NCBI GenBank assembly: GCA_964017195.1
Contig: OZ024895.1
Span: 7,002,001-7,066,000 of the forward strand
DNA: 64,000 nucleotides
Source of the DNA: Siderastrea radians
Lineage: Eukaryota > Cnidaria > Anthozoa > Scleractinia > Rhizangiidae
Reading direction: 5' to 3'
The notes under the pieces were generated by a model, which saw only the letters and a program-made list of their open reading frames with translations, was not told where the DNA came from and made no database searches. Below, in pieces: positions 37,601-45,260 of the stretch. The stretch's first letter is position 1; each line of letters starts with the position of its first letter. Made by a program: the position numbers and the translations under genes.

Positions 37601-40600
37601 GACTAGAATCCCATCTGGGGGGAGGGGAGGGGGAGGAGTAGTAATACTCCTAGTCACTTTATGCTGGGTATCCTGTGATGGACTAGCATCCCATCCAGGG
37701 GGAAGTAGTAATACTCCTAGTCACTTAATGCTGGGTATCCTGTGATGGACTAGCATCCCATCCAGGGGGGAGTAGTAATACTCCTAGTCACTTTATGCTG
37801 GGTATCCTGTGATGGACTAGCATCCCATCCAGGGGGGAGTAGTAATACTCCTACTCACTTTATGCTGGGTATCCTGTGATGGACTAGCATCCCATCCAGG
37901 GAGGAGTAGTAATACTCCTAGTCACTTTGTGCTGGGTATCCTGTGATGGACTAGCATCCCATCCAGGGGGGAGTAGTAGTACTCCTAGTCACTTTATGCT
38001 GGGTATCCTGTGATGGACTAGCATCCCATCCAGGGGGGAGTAGTAATACTCCTACTCACTTTATGCTGGGTATCCTGTGATGGACTAGCATCCCATCCAG
38101 GGGGGGGGGGTAGTAATACTCCTAGTCACTTTATGCTGGGTATCCTGTGATGGACTAGCATCCCATCCAGGGGGGAGTAGTAATACACCTAGTCACTTTA
38201 TGCTGGGTATCCTGTGATGGACTAGCATCCCATCCAGGGGGGAGTAGTAATACTCCTAGTCACTTAATGCTGGGTATCCTGTGATGGACAAGCATCCCAT
38301 CCAGGGGGAAGTAGTAATACTCCTAGTCACTTTATGCTGGGTATCCTGTGATGGACAAGCATCCCATCCAGGGGGAAGTAGTAATACTCCTAGTCACTTT
38401 ATGCTGGGTATCCTGTGATGGACAAGCATCCCATCCAGGGGGGAGTAGTAATACTCCTAGTCACTTTATGCTGGGTATCCTGTGATGGACTAGCATCCCA
38501 TCCAGGGGGGAGTAGTAGTACTCCTAGTCACTTTATGCTGGGTATCCTGTGATGGACTAGCATCCCATCCAGGGGGGAGTAGTAATACTCCTAGTCACTT
38601 TATGCTGGGTATCCTGTGATGGACTAGCATCCCATCCAGGGGGGAGTAGTAATACTCCTAGTCACTTTATGCTGGGTATCCTGTGATGGACTAGCATCCC
38701 ATCCAGGGGGGAGTAGTAATACACCTAGTCACTTTATGCTGGGTATCCTGTGATGGACTAGCATCCCATCCAGGGGGGAGTAGTAATACTCCTAGTCACT
38801 TTATGCTGGGTATCCTGTGATGGACTAGCATCCCATCCAGGGGGGGGGGGTAGTAATACTCCTACTCACTTTATGCTGGGTATCCTGTGATGGACTAGCA
38901 TCCCATCCAGGGGGGAGTAGTAGTACTCCTAGTCACTTTATGCTGGGTATCCTGTGATGGACTAGCATCCCATCCAGGGGGGAGTAGTAATACTCCTAGT
39001 CACTTTATGCTGGGTGTCCTGTGATGGACTAGCATCCCATGCAGGGGGGAGTAGTAATACCCCTAGTCACTTTATGCTGGGTATCCTGTGATGGACTAGC
39101 ATCCCATCCAGGGGGGAGTAGTAATACTCCTACTCACTTTATGCTGGGTATCCTGTGATGGACTAGCATCCCATCCAGGGGGGAGTAGTAATACTCCTAG
39201 TCACTTTATGCTGGGTATCCTGTGATGGACTAGCATCCCATCCAGGGGGGAGTAGTAATACTCCTAGTCACTTTATGCTGGGTATCCTGTGATGGACTAG
39301 CATCCCATCCAGGGGGGAGTAGTAATACTCCTAGTCACTTTATGCTGGGTATCCTGTGATGGACTAGCATCCCATCCAGGGGGGAGTAGTAATACACCTA
39401 GTCACTTTATGCTGGGTATCCTGTGATGGACTAGCATCCCATCCAGGGGGGAGTAGTAATACTCCTGGTCACTTTATGCTGGGTGTCCTGTGATGGACTA
39501 GCATCCCATGCAGGGGGGAGTAGTAGTACTCCTAGTCACTTTATGCTGGGTATCCTGTGATGGACTAGCATCCCATCCAGGGGGGAGTAGTAATACTCCT
39601 AGTCACTTTATGCTGGGTATCCTGTGATGGACTAGCATCCCATCCAGGGGGGAGTAGTAATACTCCTAGTCACTTTATGCTGGGTATCCTGTGATGGACT
39701 AGCATCCCATCCAGGGGGGGGGGGTAGTAATACTCCTACTCACTTTATGCTGGGTATCCTGTGATGGACTAGCATCCCATCCAGGGGGGAGTAGTAGTAC
39801 TCCTAGTCACTTTATGCTGGGTATCCTGTGATGGACTAGCATCCCATCCAGGGGGGAGTAGTAATACTCCTAGTCACTTTATGCTGGGTATCCTGTGATG
39901 GACTAGCATCCCATCCAGGGGGGAGTAGTAATACCCCTAGTCACTTTATGCTGGGTATCCTGTGATGGACTAGCATCCCATCCAGGGGGGGAGTAGTAAT
40001 ACTCCTACTCACTTTATGCTGGGTATCCTGTGATGGACTAGCATCCCATCCAGGGGGGAGTAGTAGTACTCCTAGTCACTTAATGCTGGGTATCCTATGA
40101 TGGACTAGCATCCCATCCAGGGGGGAGTAGTAGTACTCCTAGTCACTTTATGCTGGGTATCCTGTGATGGACTAGCATCCCATGCAGGGGGGAGTAGTAG
40201 TACTCCTAGTCACTTTATGCTGGGGATCCTGTGATGAACTAGCATCCCATCCAGGGGGGAATAGTAATATTCCTAGTCATTTTATGCTGGGGATCCTGTG
40301 ATGGACTAGCATCCCATCCAGGGGGGAGTAGAAATACTCCTAGTCACTTCATGTTGGGAATTCTGTGATGGACTAGCATCCCACTAGTCACTTTATGCTG
40401 GGGTCCCTATGATGAAATAGCATCCCATCCCCGGAGCAGTAGTAGTACACCTGCTTGCTTCATTCTACACCTTTTCCAACTAATTAGACACATCAGATTT
40501 TGTACATGACTTGTCTAGTAGAGACAGATACCTCGTCTCCGATCAAGACCTGTGTTCACTGTAGGGACAGATTAATCATCAGACGTAAAATAATCTGTTT

Positions 40601-41691
40601 TTTTTTCTGTTTTCTTTCAGTACACACTTGAGGAGCTGACTGCAGTGTTCAATAATTTTAAATTGCATATGGTAGGTTCTCCATTGATTTCATTAAAGCA
40701 GTTTACTTAGAAGGAGCTGTTTACTTCAGTAGTGCAAATCTTATGTTGTTAGGGGAGTCCGGCATTGGGTAGAGCAGGAGAACTTCTTTATAAACATGGT
40801 GGGGATGGTTGATGTACCTGTTAGGGGATAAAATTTGTGGTTGAGTATCACTTGGGTGTAAAACTCTAAAATGACCGTCATTAGGCTACTTTTTGAGGTA
40901 GAAGCTAGAAAATGTTTGGCGGAAGAAATTAAATAACCACTTGTCAGAATTGGTATCTCATGGGTATGACATTAAATTTGAGTTATTCCTGTACAACAAG
41001 ACTTTTGTACCATTTGGGTTACTTTAAAAAATTAACCACTCTCAGCACTTTTATGGGGATGCAATGACGTAGTGGTTAGCCTTGGGCTTCAGATCTGAGC
41101 GTTGGTTGTTCAAGGTGTGGTCCCTGTCATTGTGTTTTTTCCTGAGACAAGAAACGTTACTCCACATTTTCTCTCTCCACTCAGGTGGATAATTCCCAAC
41201 CTGGGGCGGTAGCAATACTTTCATTTGCTTCACGCGACAGAAACTGGGTTAAGATCCGTTCGCGTGAGCCTCCTGGCTTGTGTGTGCGACTCGACCTTAC
41301 CTTAACACTTTAATTTGGGAGTCGGGCGAGGGACGGGGGGTGGGGACTGGGGGGGAAGGGGGGCATGCCGTTGTGTAATGGTCAGAGAATTCACCTCCCA
41401 CCATCATGTCTTTGGATCGAGTCGCTGGACTCGACATCGTACGCAGATGGGGTTTGTTTACTAGTTCTTGTCATTGCCCACGTGCACAAAGGTCTTCTAT
41501 AGGTTTTTTGGTTTTCCTCCTCCTCCTCTACCGTCATCATAACCATCATCATCATGTCGTTGTGTCACCTGTACACTAACTAAGTCGATCTTTTCTTTCT
41601 ATTGTTATTTCAGGTATCCTCTCAGACAATGGATTCCATGATTCCCCAGAATTCCTCGCAGCCTGTTGGCATGGTCGCCCAAGGTGTTTGA
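16614..41691 (+). CDS. KDM6A: KDM6 (UTX-type) histone H3K27 demethylase, complete, 32 exons
   Basis: A nuclear Fe(II)/2-oxoglutarate dioxygenase that removes methyl groups from H3K27me3/me2, in vertebrates within COMPASS-like MLL3/4 complexes. Exons: 16614-16675, 16769-16853, 17078-17186, 17450-17502, 19130-19188, 19900-20020, 20738-20792, 21400-21528, 23019-23145, 23422-23520, 24109-24240, 24487-24524, 26959-27046, 27833-27911, 28533-29759, 31537-31642, 32023-32093, 32194-32264, 32522-32585, 32817-32890, 33056-33130, 33243-33291, 33810-33909, 34509-34623, 34919-34941, 35595-35716, 35996-36089, 36209-36299, 37035-37161, 37293-37406, 40621-40671, 41614-41691. The sum is 3,888 nt, that is 1,295 aa, and every phase fits. 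TPRs span about residues 50-385, a disordered linker 413-821, JmjC about 975-1140 and a Cys4 zinc site 1211-1237. The start is the only ATG in frame after an upstream stop at 16581. Human KDM6A is about 1,400 aa. The KDM6A/UTY split is vertebrate, so the symbol means the single ancestral gene. Confidence 0.95.
17078..27046 (+). CDS. KDM6A: KDM6 TPR-domain exons (3-13)
   Basis: Eleven short exons encode stacked tetratricopeptide repeats that in UTX bind complex partners. Landmarks in order are [135 protein letters not shown] and [12 protein letters not shown]. The W-G-Y-A-P spacing of TPR helices is visible in most repeats. The introns carry a MITE (18712), a SINE (19585), a non-LTR fragment (21075) and the 312-bp duplication (21481-22104). 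Confidence 0.93.
18712..18980. mobile_element. MITE with GGTGCTGTTACACT-type TIRs (copy 2), KDM6 intron 4
   Basis: The left end AAAGGTGCTGTTACACTAGG pairs with the right end CCTAGTGTAACAGTGCCTT. Subterminal CTTGCAACTTG motifs occur in both orientations. TAA flanks both ends (TAA-AGG and CCT-TAA), which would fit a 3-bp TWA target duplication of PIF/Harbinger type. It is the same family as 4539-4859. Confidence 0.82.
19585..19770 (+). mobile_element. SINE fragment in KDM6 intron 5
   Basis: It contains AGTAATGCTACTACCCCCCT and GGATGGAATGTTAGTCTGTC, then GTACCCATTTATACACCTGG and GTGGAGAGAAACACC. The first part is the reverse complement of the 67-bp minisatellite unit at 37575-40440. The second part is repeated near 61085-61160 and partly near 41150-41190 and 23825-23880. 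The layout fits a dispersed SINE body. Confidence 0.65.
21075..21300 (+). mobile_element. 3' end of a non-LTR retrotransposon, KDM6 intron 7
   Basis: A short plus-strand frame reads [20 protein letters not shown] then [20 protein letters not shown] and ends [11 protein letters not shown] before TGA 21272-21274. The pattern RPK-x-TW-R, then W-x-A-x-RLA-x-x-R-x-x-W is the usual C-terminus of endonuclease/RT non-LTR polyproteins. It is followed by a (GAT)n tail to about 21300. This is a 5'-truncated insertion. Confidence 0.75.
21481..22104 (+). repeat. 312-bp tandem duplication including part of KDM6 exon 8 and its donor site
   Basis: Unit 1 is 21481-21792 and unit 2 is 21793-22104, with only three mismatches seen by eye (near 21543, 21567 and 21701). 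Each unit holds the last 48 nt of exon 8, the GTAAGT donor and about 264 nt of intron. The junctions share a short GAAAAC/GAAAC microhomology. The second copy has no good acceptor in front; use of the weak GAGCAG at 21782-21787 would add 53 nt and break the frame. Confidence 0.93.
22271..22780. mobile_element. TTAATTTCC-repeat element with TIRs, KDM6 intron 8
   Basis: The left end TACCTTATTACAGGAAATTA pairs with the right end TTAATTTCCTACAATAATTA plus AGGTA. The interior holds repeated CGTTAATTT, GTTAATTTCCGTG and AATTTCC units, mostly in one orientation with the other at the left edge. No transposase frame is present, so it is a non-autonomous DNA element by structure. Confidence 0.7.
24699..24724. 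repeat. (AT)n microsatellite
   Basis: A run of about 12 AT units in KDM6 intron 12, just before inserted repeat-like DNA that seems to extend to about 26070. Confidence 0.85.
25940..26057. mobile_element. Two-level hairpin in KDM6 intron 12
   Basis: The outer arms AACAATTATTCTACTCGGGC and the reciprocal GGGCGCG-type right arm ending TAGAATAATTGTT pair, including GGATATC/GATATCC. Inside, ATAACCAAC pairs with GTTGGTTAT around the apex GCGCTACGCGC. The same apex word occurs in the foldback element at 53031-53694, so both may derive from one family. Confidence 0.7.
27606..27629 (-). other. C-runs; potential G-quadruplex on minus strand
   Basis: Three C-runs of six to nine bases separated by single A residues give a G-quadruplex-type sequence on the opposite strand, within KDM6 intron 13. 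Confidence 0.5.
28068..28172. mobile_element. Short palindromic element in KDM6 intron 14
   Basis: AATAGGGTTCAAAATTGAGT (about 28070-28089) pairs with ACTCAATTTTGAACCCATTA (28151-28170), leaving a loop of about 60 nt. It has the form of a very small MITE or a stable RNA hairpin in the pre-mRNA. Confidence 0.6.
28533..29759 (+). CDS. KDM6A: KDM6 exon 15: large Gln/Ser/Thr-rich linker
   Basis: One exon of 1,227 nt (residues 413-821) codes for the disordered linker between TPR and JmjC parts. It starts with a poly-Gln region ([18 protein letters not shown]), continues Ser/Thr/Pro-rich with little charge, and ends [20 protein letters not shown], which corresponds to the Pro-rich stretch followed by DKLNPPTPS in vertebrate UTX. 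The linker is expected to evolve fast and to support weak multivalent contacts. CAG/CAA interruptions make a simple repeat expansion unlikely. Confidence 0.93.
30578..31498. mobile_element. Second ATCGAT-repeat TIR element, KDM6 intron 15
   Basis: The left end GCGGGGTATCCAATCGATGA and the right end ATCATCGATTTCCAAGG plus CTACCCCGTG are imperfect inverted copies. Arrays of ATCGATnnCAAT units fill both flanks (30590-30790 and 31350-31480) in mixed orientation. The centre (about 30790-31340) is unrelated DNA. The architecture is that of 5372-6153, but the terminal 10 bp differ. No clear TSD was found. Confidence 0.65.
33810..37406 (+). CDS. KDM6A: KDM6 catalytic JmjC and zinc-binding exons (23-30)
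   Basis: The Fe(II) triad is intact: His1026 and Glu1028 in HQENNN, and His1106 in VVHW. The spacing of 80 residues between the two histidines equals that of human KDM6A. 2-oxoglutarate contacts are kept: Lys1017 in YMKIPG, Thr1023 in RTPG and Asn1036 in ININIG. The zinc-binding domain is formed by HYCAQCE (Cys1211, Cys1214) and VYCQDC (Cys1234, Cys1237). The protein therefore looks catalytically competent. Exon 27 ends in a GC donor. Confidence 0.94.
34675..34859. mobile_element. Small TIR element (GATCCAGA ends), KDM6 intron 24
   Basis: GTGGCAGATCCAGAATTTCT at the left pairs imperfectly with TCTGGATCTAGCCCTGCAC at the right, with G- and C-runs just inside each end. It is non-coding and MITE-like. 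Confidence 0.5.
35049..35154 (+). other. Candidate 106-nt cassette exon in KDM6 intron 25
   Basis: The segment has a pyrimidine-rich acceptor (CCCTTTCAACAG) and a GTACCA donor after CAGAG. It is open in the frame entered from exon 25 and would add about 35 residues, including [16 protein letters not shown] and LLNMRYFQR. Because 106 is not a multiple of three, inclusion shifts exon 26 out of frame within a few codons. It does not correspond to any part of known UTX proteins. It may be a regulated nonsense-mediated-decay exon or a chance open stretch. Confidence 0.3.
35244..35434. mobile_element. Small TIR element, KDM6 intron 25
   Basis: GTGTGGTTCCAGAAAATATC at the left pairs with GATATTTTCTGGAACAACAC at the right, sixteen core positions being exact. 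The inside has C/G-runs next to both ends. It is a non-coding MITE-like insertion of about 190 bp. Confidence 0.7.
36090..36208 (+). other. GC-AG intron of KDM6 (intron 27)
   Basis: Exon 27 ends CTACAAG and the intron begins GCAAGC; the acceptor TTTGTAG at the other end is normal. Coding continuity ([13 protein letters not shown]) requires this border. GC-AG introns are a known minor class, often with a strong rest of the donor, as here. Confidence 0.85.
37575..40440. repeat. 67-bp minisatellite, about 43 units, KDM6 intron 30
   Basis: The unit reads from TGGGTATCCTGTGATGGACT through AGCATCCCATCCAGGGGGG, AGTAGTAATACTCCTAG and TCACTTTATGC; the phase is 67 bp where checked (37664, 37731, 37798). 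Units differ mainly in G-run length (5-10) and a few point changes, some shared between neighbouring units, so higher-order amplification is likely. Each unit has the internal inverted pair GGAGTA/TACTCC around GTAA, nested in GACTAG/CTAGTC. The right end (after 40380) decays. The true copy number may be larger if the assembly collapsed it. Confidence 0.97.
41050..41310 (+). mobile_element. tRNA-derived SINE, KDM6 intron 31
   Basis: An A-box-like ACGTAGTGGTTAGCC and a B-box-like GGTTGTTCAAGGTG lie about 35 nt apart, followed by a body with GAAACGTTACTCCACATTTT and GTGGATAATTCCCAACCTGG and an end with TGTGTGCGACTCGACC. The body shares pieces with the copies near 1-500, 19585 and 61020. Confidence 0.6.
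41361..41440 (+). mobile_element. Second tRNA-like SINE head, KDM6 intron 31
   Basis: TTGTGTAATGGTCAGAGAAT resembles an A box and TTTGGATCGAGTC a B box at normal spacing. It lies directly after the preceding SINE; there is no clear acceptor stem. Confidence 0.45.
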
Positions 41692-42494
41692 TATTTTGGC
41701 GTAGTTTTTGATACTTTTAATTTGTTTTTGTACAAAAGAGGTATATTTTGTATATTGAACAGAGCTTTAAATTTGAGCGTAAATTAAATTTCAAACGGGA
41801 GATATTTAATTTGGTGACTAAAAGATCATATTTCATGCTTTTCTTTTTGTTCGATTGCGAAAAATAATCGACACGAATTTTCTCGCCGTCGGGGTAATTT
41901 TTTTTCTAATTTGAGCGTGTTGTTTTTCGCTAACAATGGATTCGCGTATGTTGTTTTCCACATGATACATTCCGTTGCTGTTTTCATAAATTTGATATTA
42001 GTGATCTCAGACTGAAATCTCAAAGTTCTTTTATCTAGACTACTGTTTACAGTGAGATTATCGTTTTTTGAAACTAAAAGTTGAGTGCGTGACGTCCATG
42101 TTTTTGTGTGACGTCATGTGTTTCTTGCGTGACATTACGTAAGTTTCTTTTCTAACAAAAACTGACAAACAAAAGAACCTCTGCTCAATTTTGAGGTATG
42201 TCCACTTCTAAAACCGCATTATTTTTGTCATTTGCTGTACTTTTTTTCGCATCTGAGTTTTGTAAATTTTAAATTAGTTGACAAATCAGGAGGGTCATTG
42301 TTGACCTCTTAGTGCATGACAAGTGAATTCTTATCCCCCTAAGCCCTAAAATTAGCTTGTATATTATCATGGGTGGCTTCCATATATTTCTTATGGAACA
42401 AGTTGGGAGAAATTGTTTCGTGGCCATCCCCTTCATTCTCATGATCTATGTGTTTGATCATTTAGTGATTATGTAAGGTGAAATTAGACAACAA

Positions 42495-42603
42495 TCACTA
42501 TCAGTCACTATCAGTCACTATCAGGGCTGATAGTGACCCACTATCAGTCACTATCAGTCACTATCAGTCACTATCAGTCACTATCAGTCACTATCAGTCA
42601 CTA
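42495..42603. repeat. 10-bp minisatellite (TCACTATCAG) with an orientation switch
   Basis: Three units are followed by one inverted unit and then six to seven forward units. The switch creates a perfect palindrome at 42515-42536 with a GG centre. It is located about 800 bp after the KDM6 stop codon. Confidence 0.92.
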
Positions 42604-43361
42604 AAGGGTTAATCTACAGTTGCATCAAAATACAGTCAAACCTCTACTATCGGCCATTTTCTTTTAGACAGCCATATATTTTTTTTCAGTCCGGACAGTC
42701 GATTTATTCACTCAAATACTCTTAATGAAAACGTCCCCGCAAAGGCCGCCCTTTACAAAGGCTAGAAAACAGAGACAATTCTGTTCAAGAATGGCCGTTG
42801 AAGAGATGTTGGACTGTATTAAGAAGAAAAATACTAGATTAATTGTGGGAGTGAAAATTATACACCCCACTTGTTAAATGTATTTTTGCCGCAGCTGAAA
42901 TTGTTATCATTCACGCAAAGCAAATTGCAAGAATATTTTGGCAGCAGTAATTAGCTTTACTGTGATTCCCCATGCGTTTGCCATTTTTTCTTACACACCC
43001 ACGAACAGTCCTCCTAATTCAGTCTCGTTTGTAAATAACATTTGCGCTGTAGTTAACTCAGAATAGTTCGCGAGTTTTCTTCTTCCATGAAAATCTCCAA
43101 ATACGTAATTCAGTACAAACAGAGCTGATAAATCGTCTTAGGTTTTGACTAAATCATAACTCATCCTCCTGACGTTTTGAGTTTACTGTCAAAACTAGTT
43201 ATGTCTGCTTTAGTTTTGGATTTGATTTTGGCGAGCTCTGTAAATGGGTAAGCAACATTTGCAGCCTGCTTGGTCTAATCAAAGAAAATGCCAATCAATG
43301 AAAAGCACAACCAATCATTTCTTGGCTTACACGCATTTTTCTGTGCCGCTTGGCATTACAA

Positions 43362-43557
43362 GATTTCCCGTGCTTGGCATCAGTTGCATGTTTTCCCGCG
43401 CTTGGTACCCGTTACAAGTTTTCCCGCGCTTGGCATCAGTTGCATGTTTTCCCGCGCTTGGTACCCGTTGCAAGTTTTCCCGCGCTTGGCACCCGTTACA
43501 AGTTTTCCCGCGCGTGGCATTGGTTGTATGTTTTCCTGCGATTGACACCGGTTGTAT
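43362..43557. repeat. 28-bp minisatellite, seven units
   Basis: The unit is GTTTTCCCGCGCTTGG followed by a variable CATCAGTTGCAT or TACCCGTTACAA half. The two variants alternate in the first four units, which suggests a 56-bp higher-order step. Related fragments appear at 3295-3365 and 63140-63175. All frames are open on both strands because 28-bp units without stops rotate the frame; no coding function is inferred. Confidence 0.9.
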
Positions 43558-44762
43558 GTTTTGCGAGTCAAGCTCTGATTGGTTGATTTTGTTATTCACA
43601 TTTGTTGTGATCAGACGGTTGCGATCATTTTGGTTTGAGACAGCGATCTAAAAAAAAATCAAAGTCGGTTGTTTTTTGCAGCGTTTTTCAGCTCTGTTAC
43701 GTACTGCTGTCAGCAAAACGCCCTTGCTTTTGTCACAAATAATCATTGCTCAAACTGCATTTTTGCATGTATTGAATCAGTAATATGTACGCAATGCCTG
43801 GAAGCTGTCACCGGCCGATGCACGCAAATGTCACGCAAATTTTCCTCGCTGTACTGAAAGATATGCAGTCAAACTCCTTCATAGAAATTGCATCCTTTTC
43901 AGTGTGGTCAAGAGCACCATTTCAAAGTCTGACATTGACTAGTAAAATTGACTGAAGGCTATATGGCATACATGCAGTAACTGACTTGTTTGAGAGAAAT
44001 AAGTTCAAAGTTAACGTTGACGTTTTCTCTCAAACTTGGCTTGTTAGGGTCTTTTACTAAAGAAGTACATGTGACTGATTAATCGTTTCGTTCACAAATT
44101 ATTAGTGTGTTAGAGTGCATTAGTATGGTTCAGTTTCATTCAGATAGTATATAGTATGTTGATGTTGTAATTTCTATTTGCCGGTTGTTTAGGAGGGGAT
44201 TGCTGTATTCCGTGTGTATAAGTCGTTGTCCAGTGGATAAAATAATTCCAAACTTGGAGGATATTTTGTTGGTTAGATGATCTGACAGAAGATAATAACC
44301 GGCGATCTGATTCGCGTGGCAAAAATTAGACAGATATTGACGTGACAACGATAATCTTAACGCTTGTTTAGTAAACAAACCCACAATTTTATCCACTGAA
44401 AAAAAAGAGAACGAAAAAAAACCCGAGTTATTCAATGGATACCGGACTGAATATGTGTATCCACTCGACGAACAACTGGACCCGATTGATTTTTTGTTTG
44501 TTTGTTTGTTTGTGTTGTTGTTGTTTGTTTTTGTTTTTTGAAATTAAAGGTGAAACTATGTTCAGGTGTTTTTTTTTTGTGAAATGTAATTTTGGCCCAA
44601 TGTGAAAAGTTGTGACATTCTTCACCCGAGCCAGTGAAATGACTAATAAATGCTCTACGCTGTGATATAATTCTCTCTGCTGCTAAATGCAATAAAGATA
44701 TTTATTTCGGTTATGTGCAGTCTTCATTGTTGAATTATGTGTTAGACTGGGTATTCTCTTAG

Positions 44763-45038
44763 GCTGTGCTTACAGGGGACCGGTTCCAAACGGATCCGGT
44801 CCGAAAATCGGACCGGATAGGCCTTCTGTTTACACGGGGATTTTCTGGAACCGGTCCGGAACGGATCCAAAACTGGACCTGCTGTTTTGCAGGTCTAGTT
44901 TTGGGTCCGTTCCGGACCGGTTCCAGAAAGGTCCCGTGTAATCAGCTGGACCGGTTCCAAACAGTTCCATGTAAACAAAAGCCGATCCGGTCCGGTTTGG
45001 TTCGGAACGGTTATGGCCCCGTCCCGTGTAAACATAGC
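44763..45038. mobile_element. ACCGG-rich MITE with imperfect TIRs and TTA flanks
   Basis: The left end GGCTGTGCTTACAGGGGACC pairs with the right end CCCCGTCCCGTGTAAACATA plus GCC. TTA borders both sides, as for a 3-bp TWA duplication. The interior repeats GGACCGGTTCC, GGATCCGGTCCG and similar words in both orientations, so nearly the whole element can fold on itself. No coding frame is present. Confidence 0.75.
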
Positions 45039-45260
45039 CTTAAGCACGGGATGGCTAAAGGCGAAAGGATAAAATGCGAGGTCGTGAGGACAAGAGAGCA
45101 GCGCGCGCACTGACATAAACATACATAGACATCACGCACGCAACGTCATCAAACAAATCAATGACGTAAACAAACAACTCGCGACTACGACAGCAAGCGT
45201 TAACGGTCTGTGTTTCTTTCCTTTACTAAAGTCGTTTTCCTTGTTTATGATGGCTTTGAT

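Larger units (their letters stand above)
41692..45260. other. KDM6 3' UTR and intergenic DNA
   Basis: The KDM6 3' UTR must start here, but no single polyadenylation signal can be singled out. The interval contains the 10-bp array (42495), the 28-bp array (43362), a TTTG/TTG simple repeat at about 44490-44545 and the ACCGG element (44763). The frames in 43244-43651 only reflect the 28-bp array. No gene was recognised. Confidence 0.5.

Noticed and set aside
37575..40440. CRISPR-like array
   Set aside because: The 67-bp unit is contiguous with no unique spacers, and the context is a eukaryotic intron. It is a minisatellite.
43244..43651. Overlapping open frames on both strands with repeated FPRAWH / AGKLVTG-like peptides
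   Set aside because: They are produced by the stop-free 28-bp minisatellite read in several frames; there are no other coding signs.
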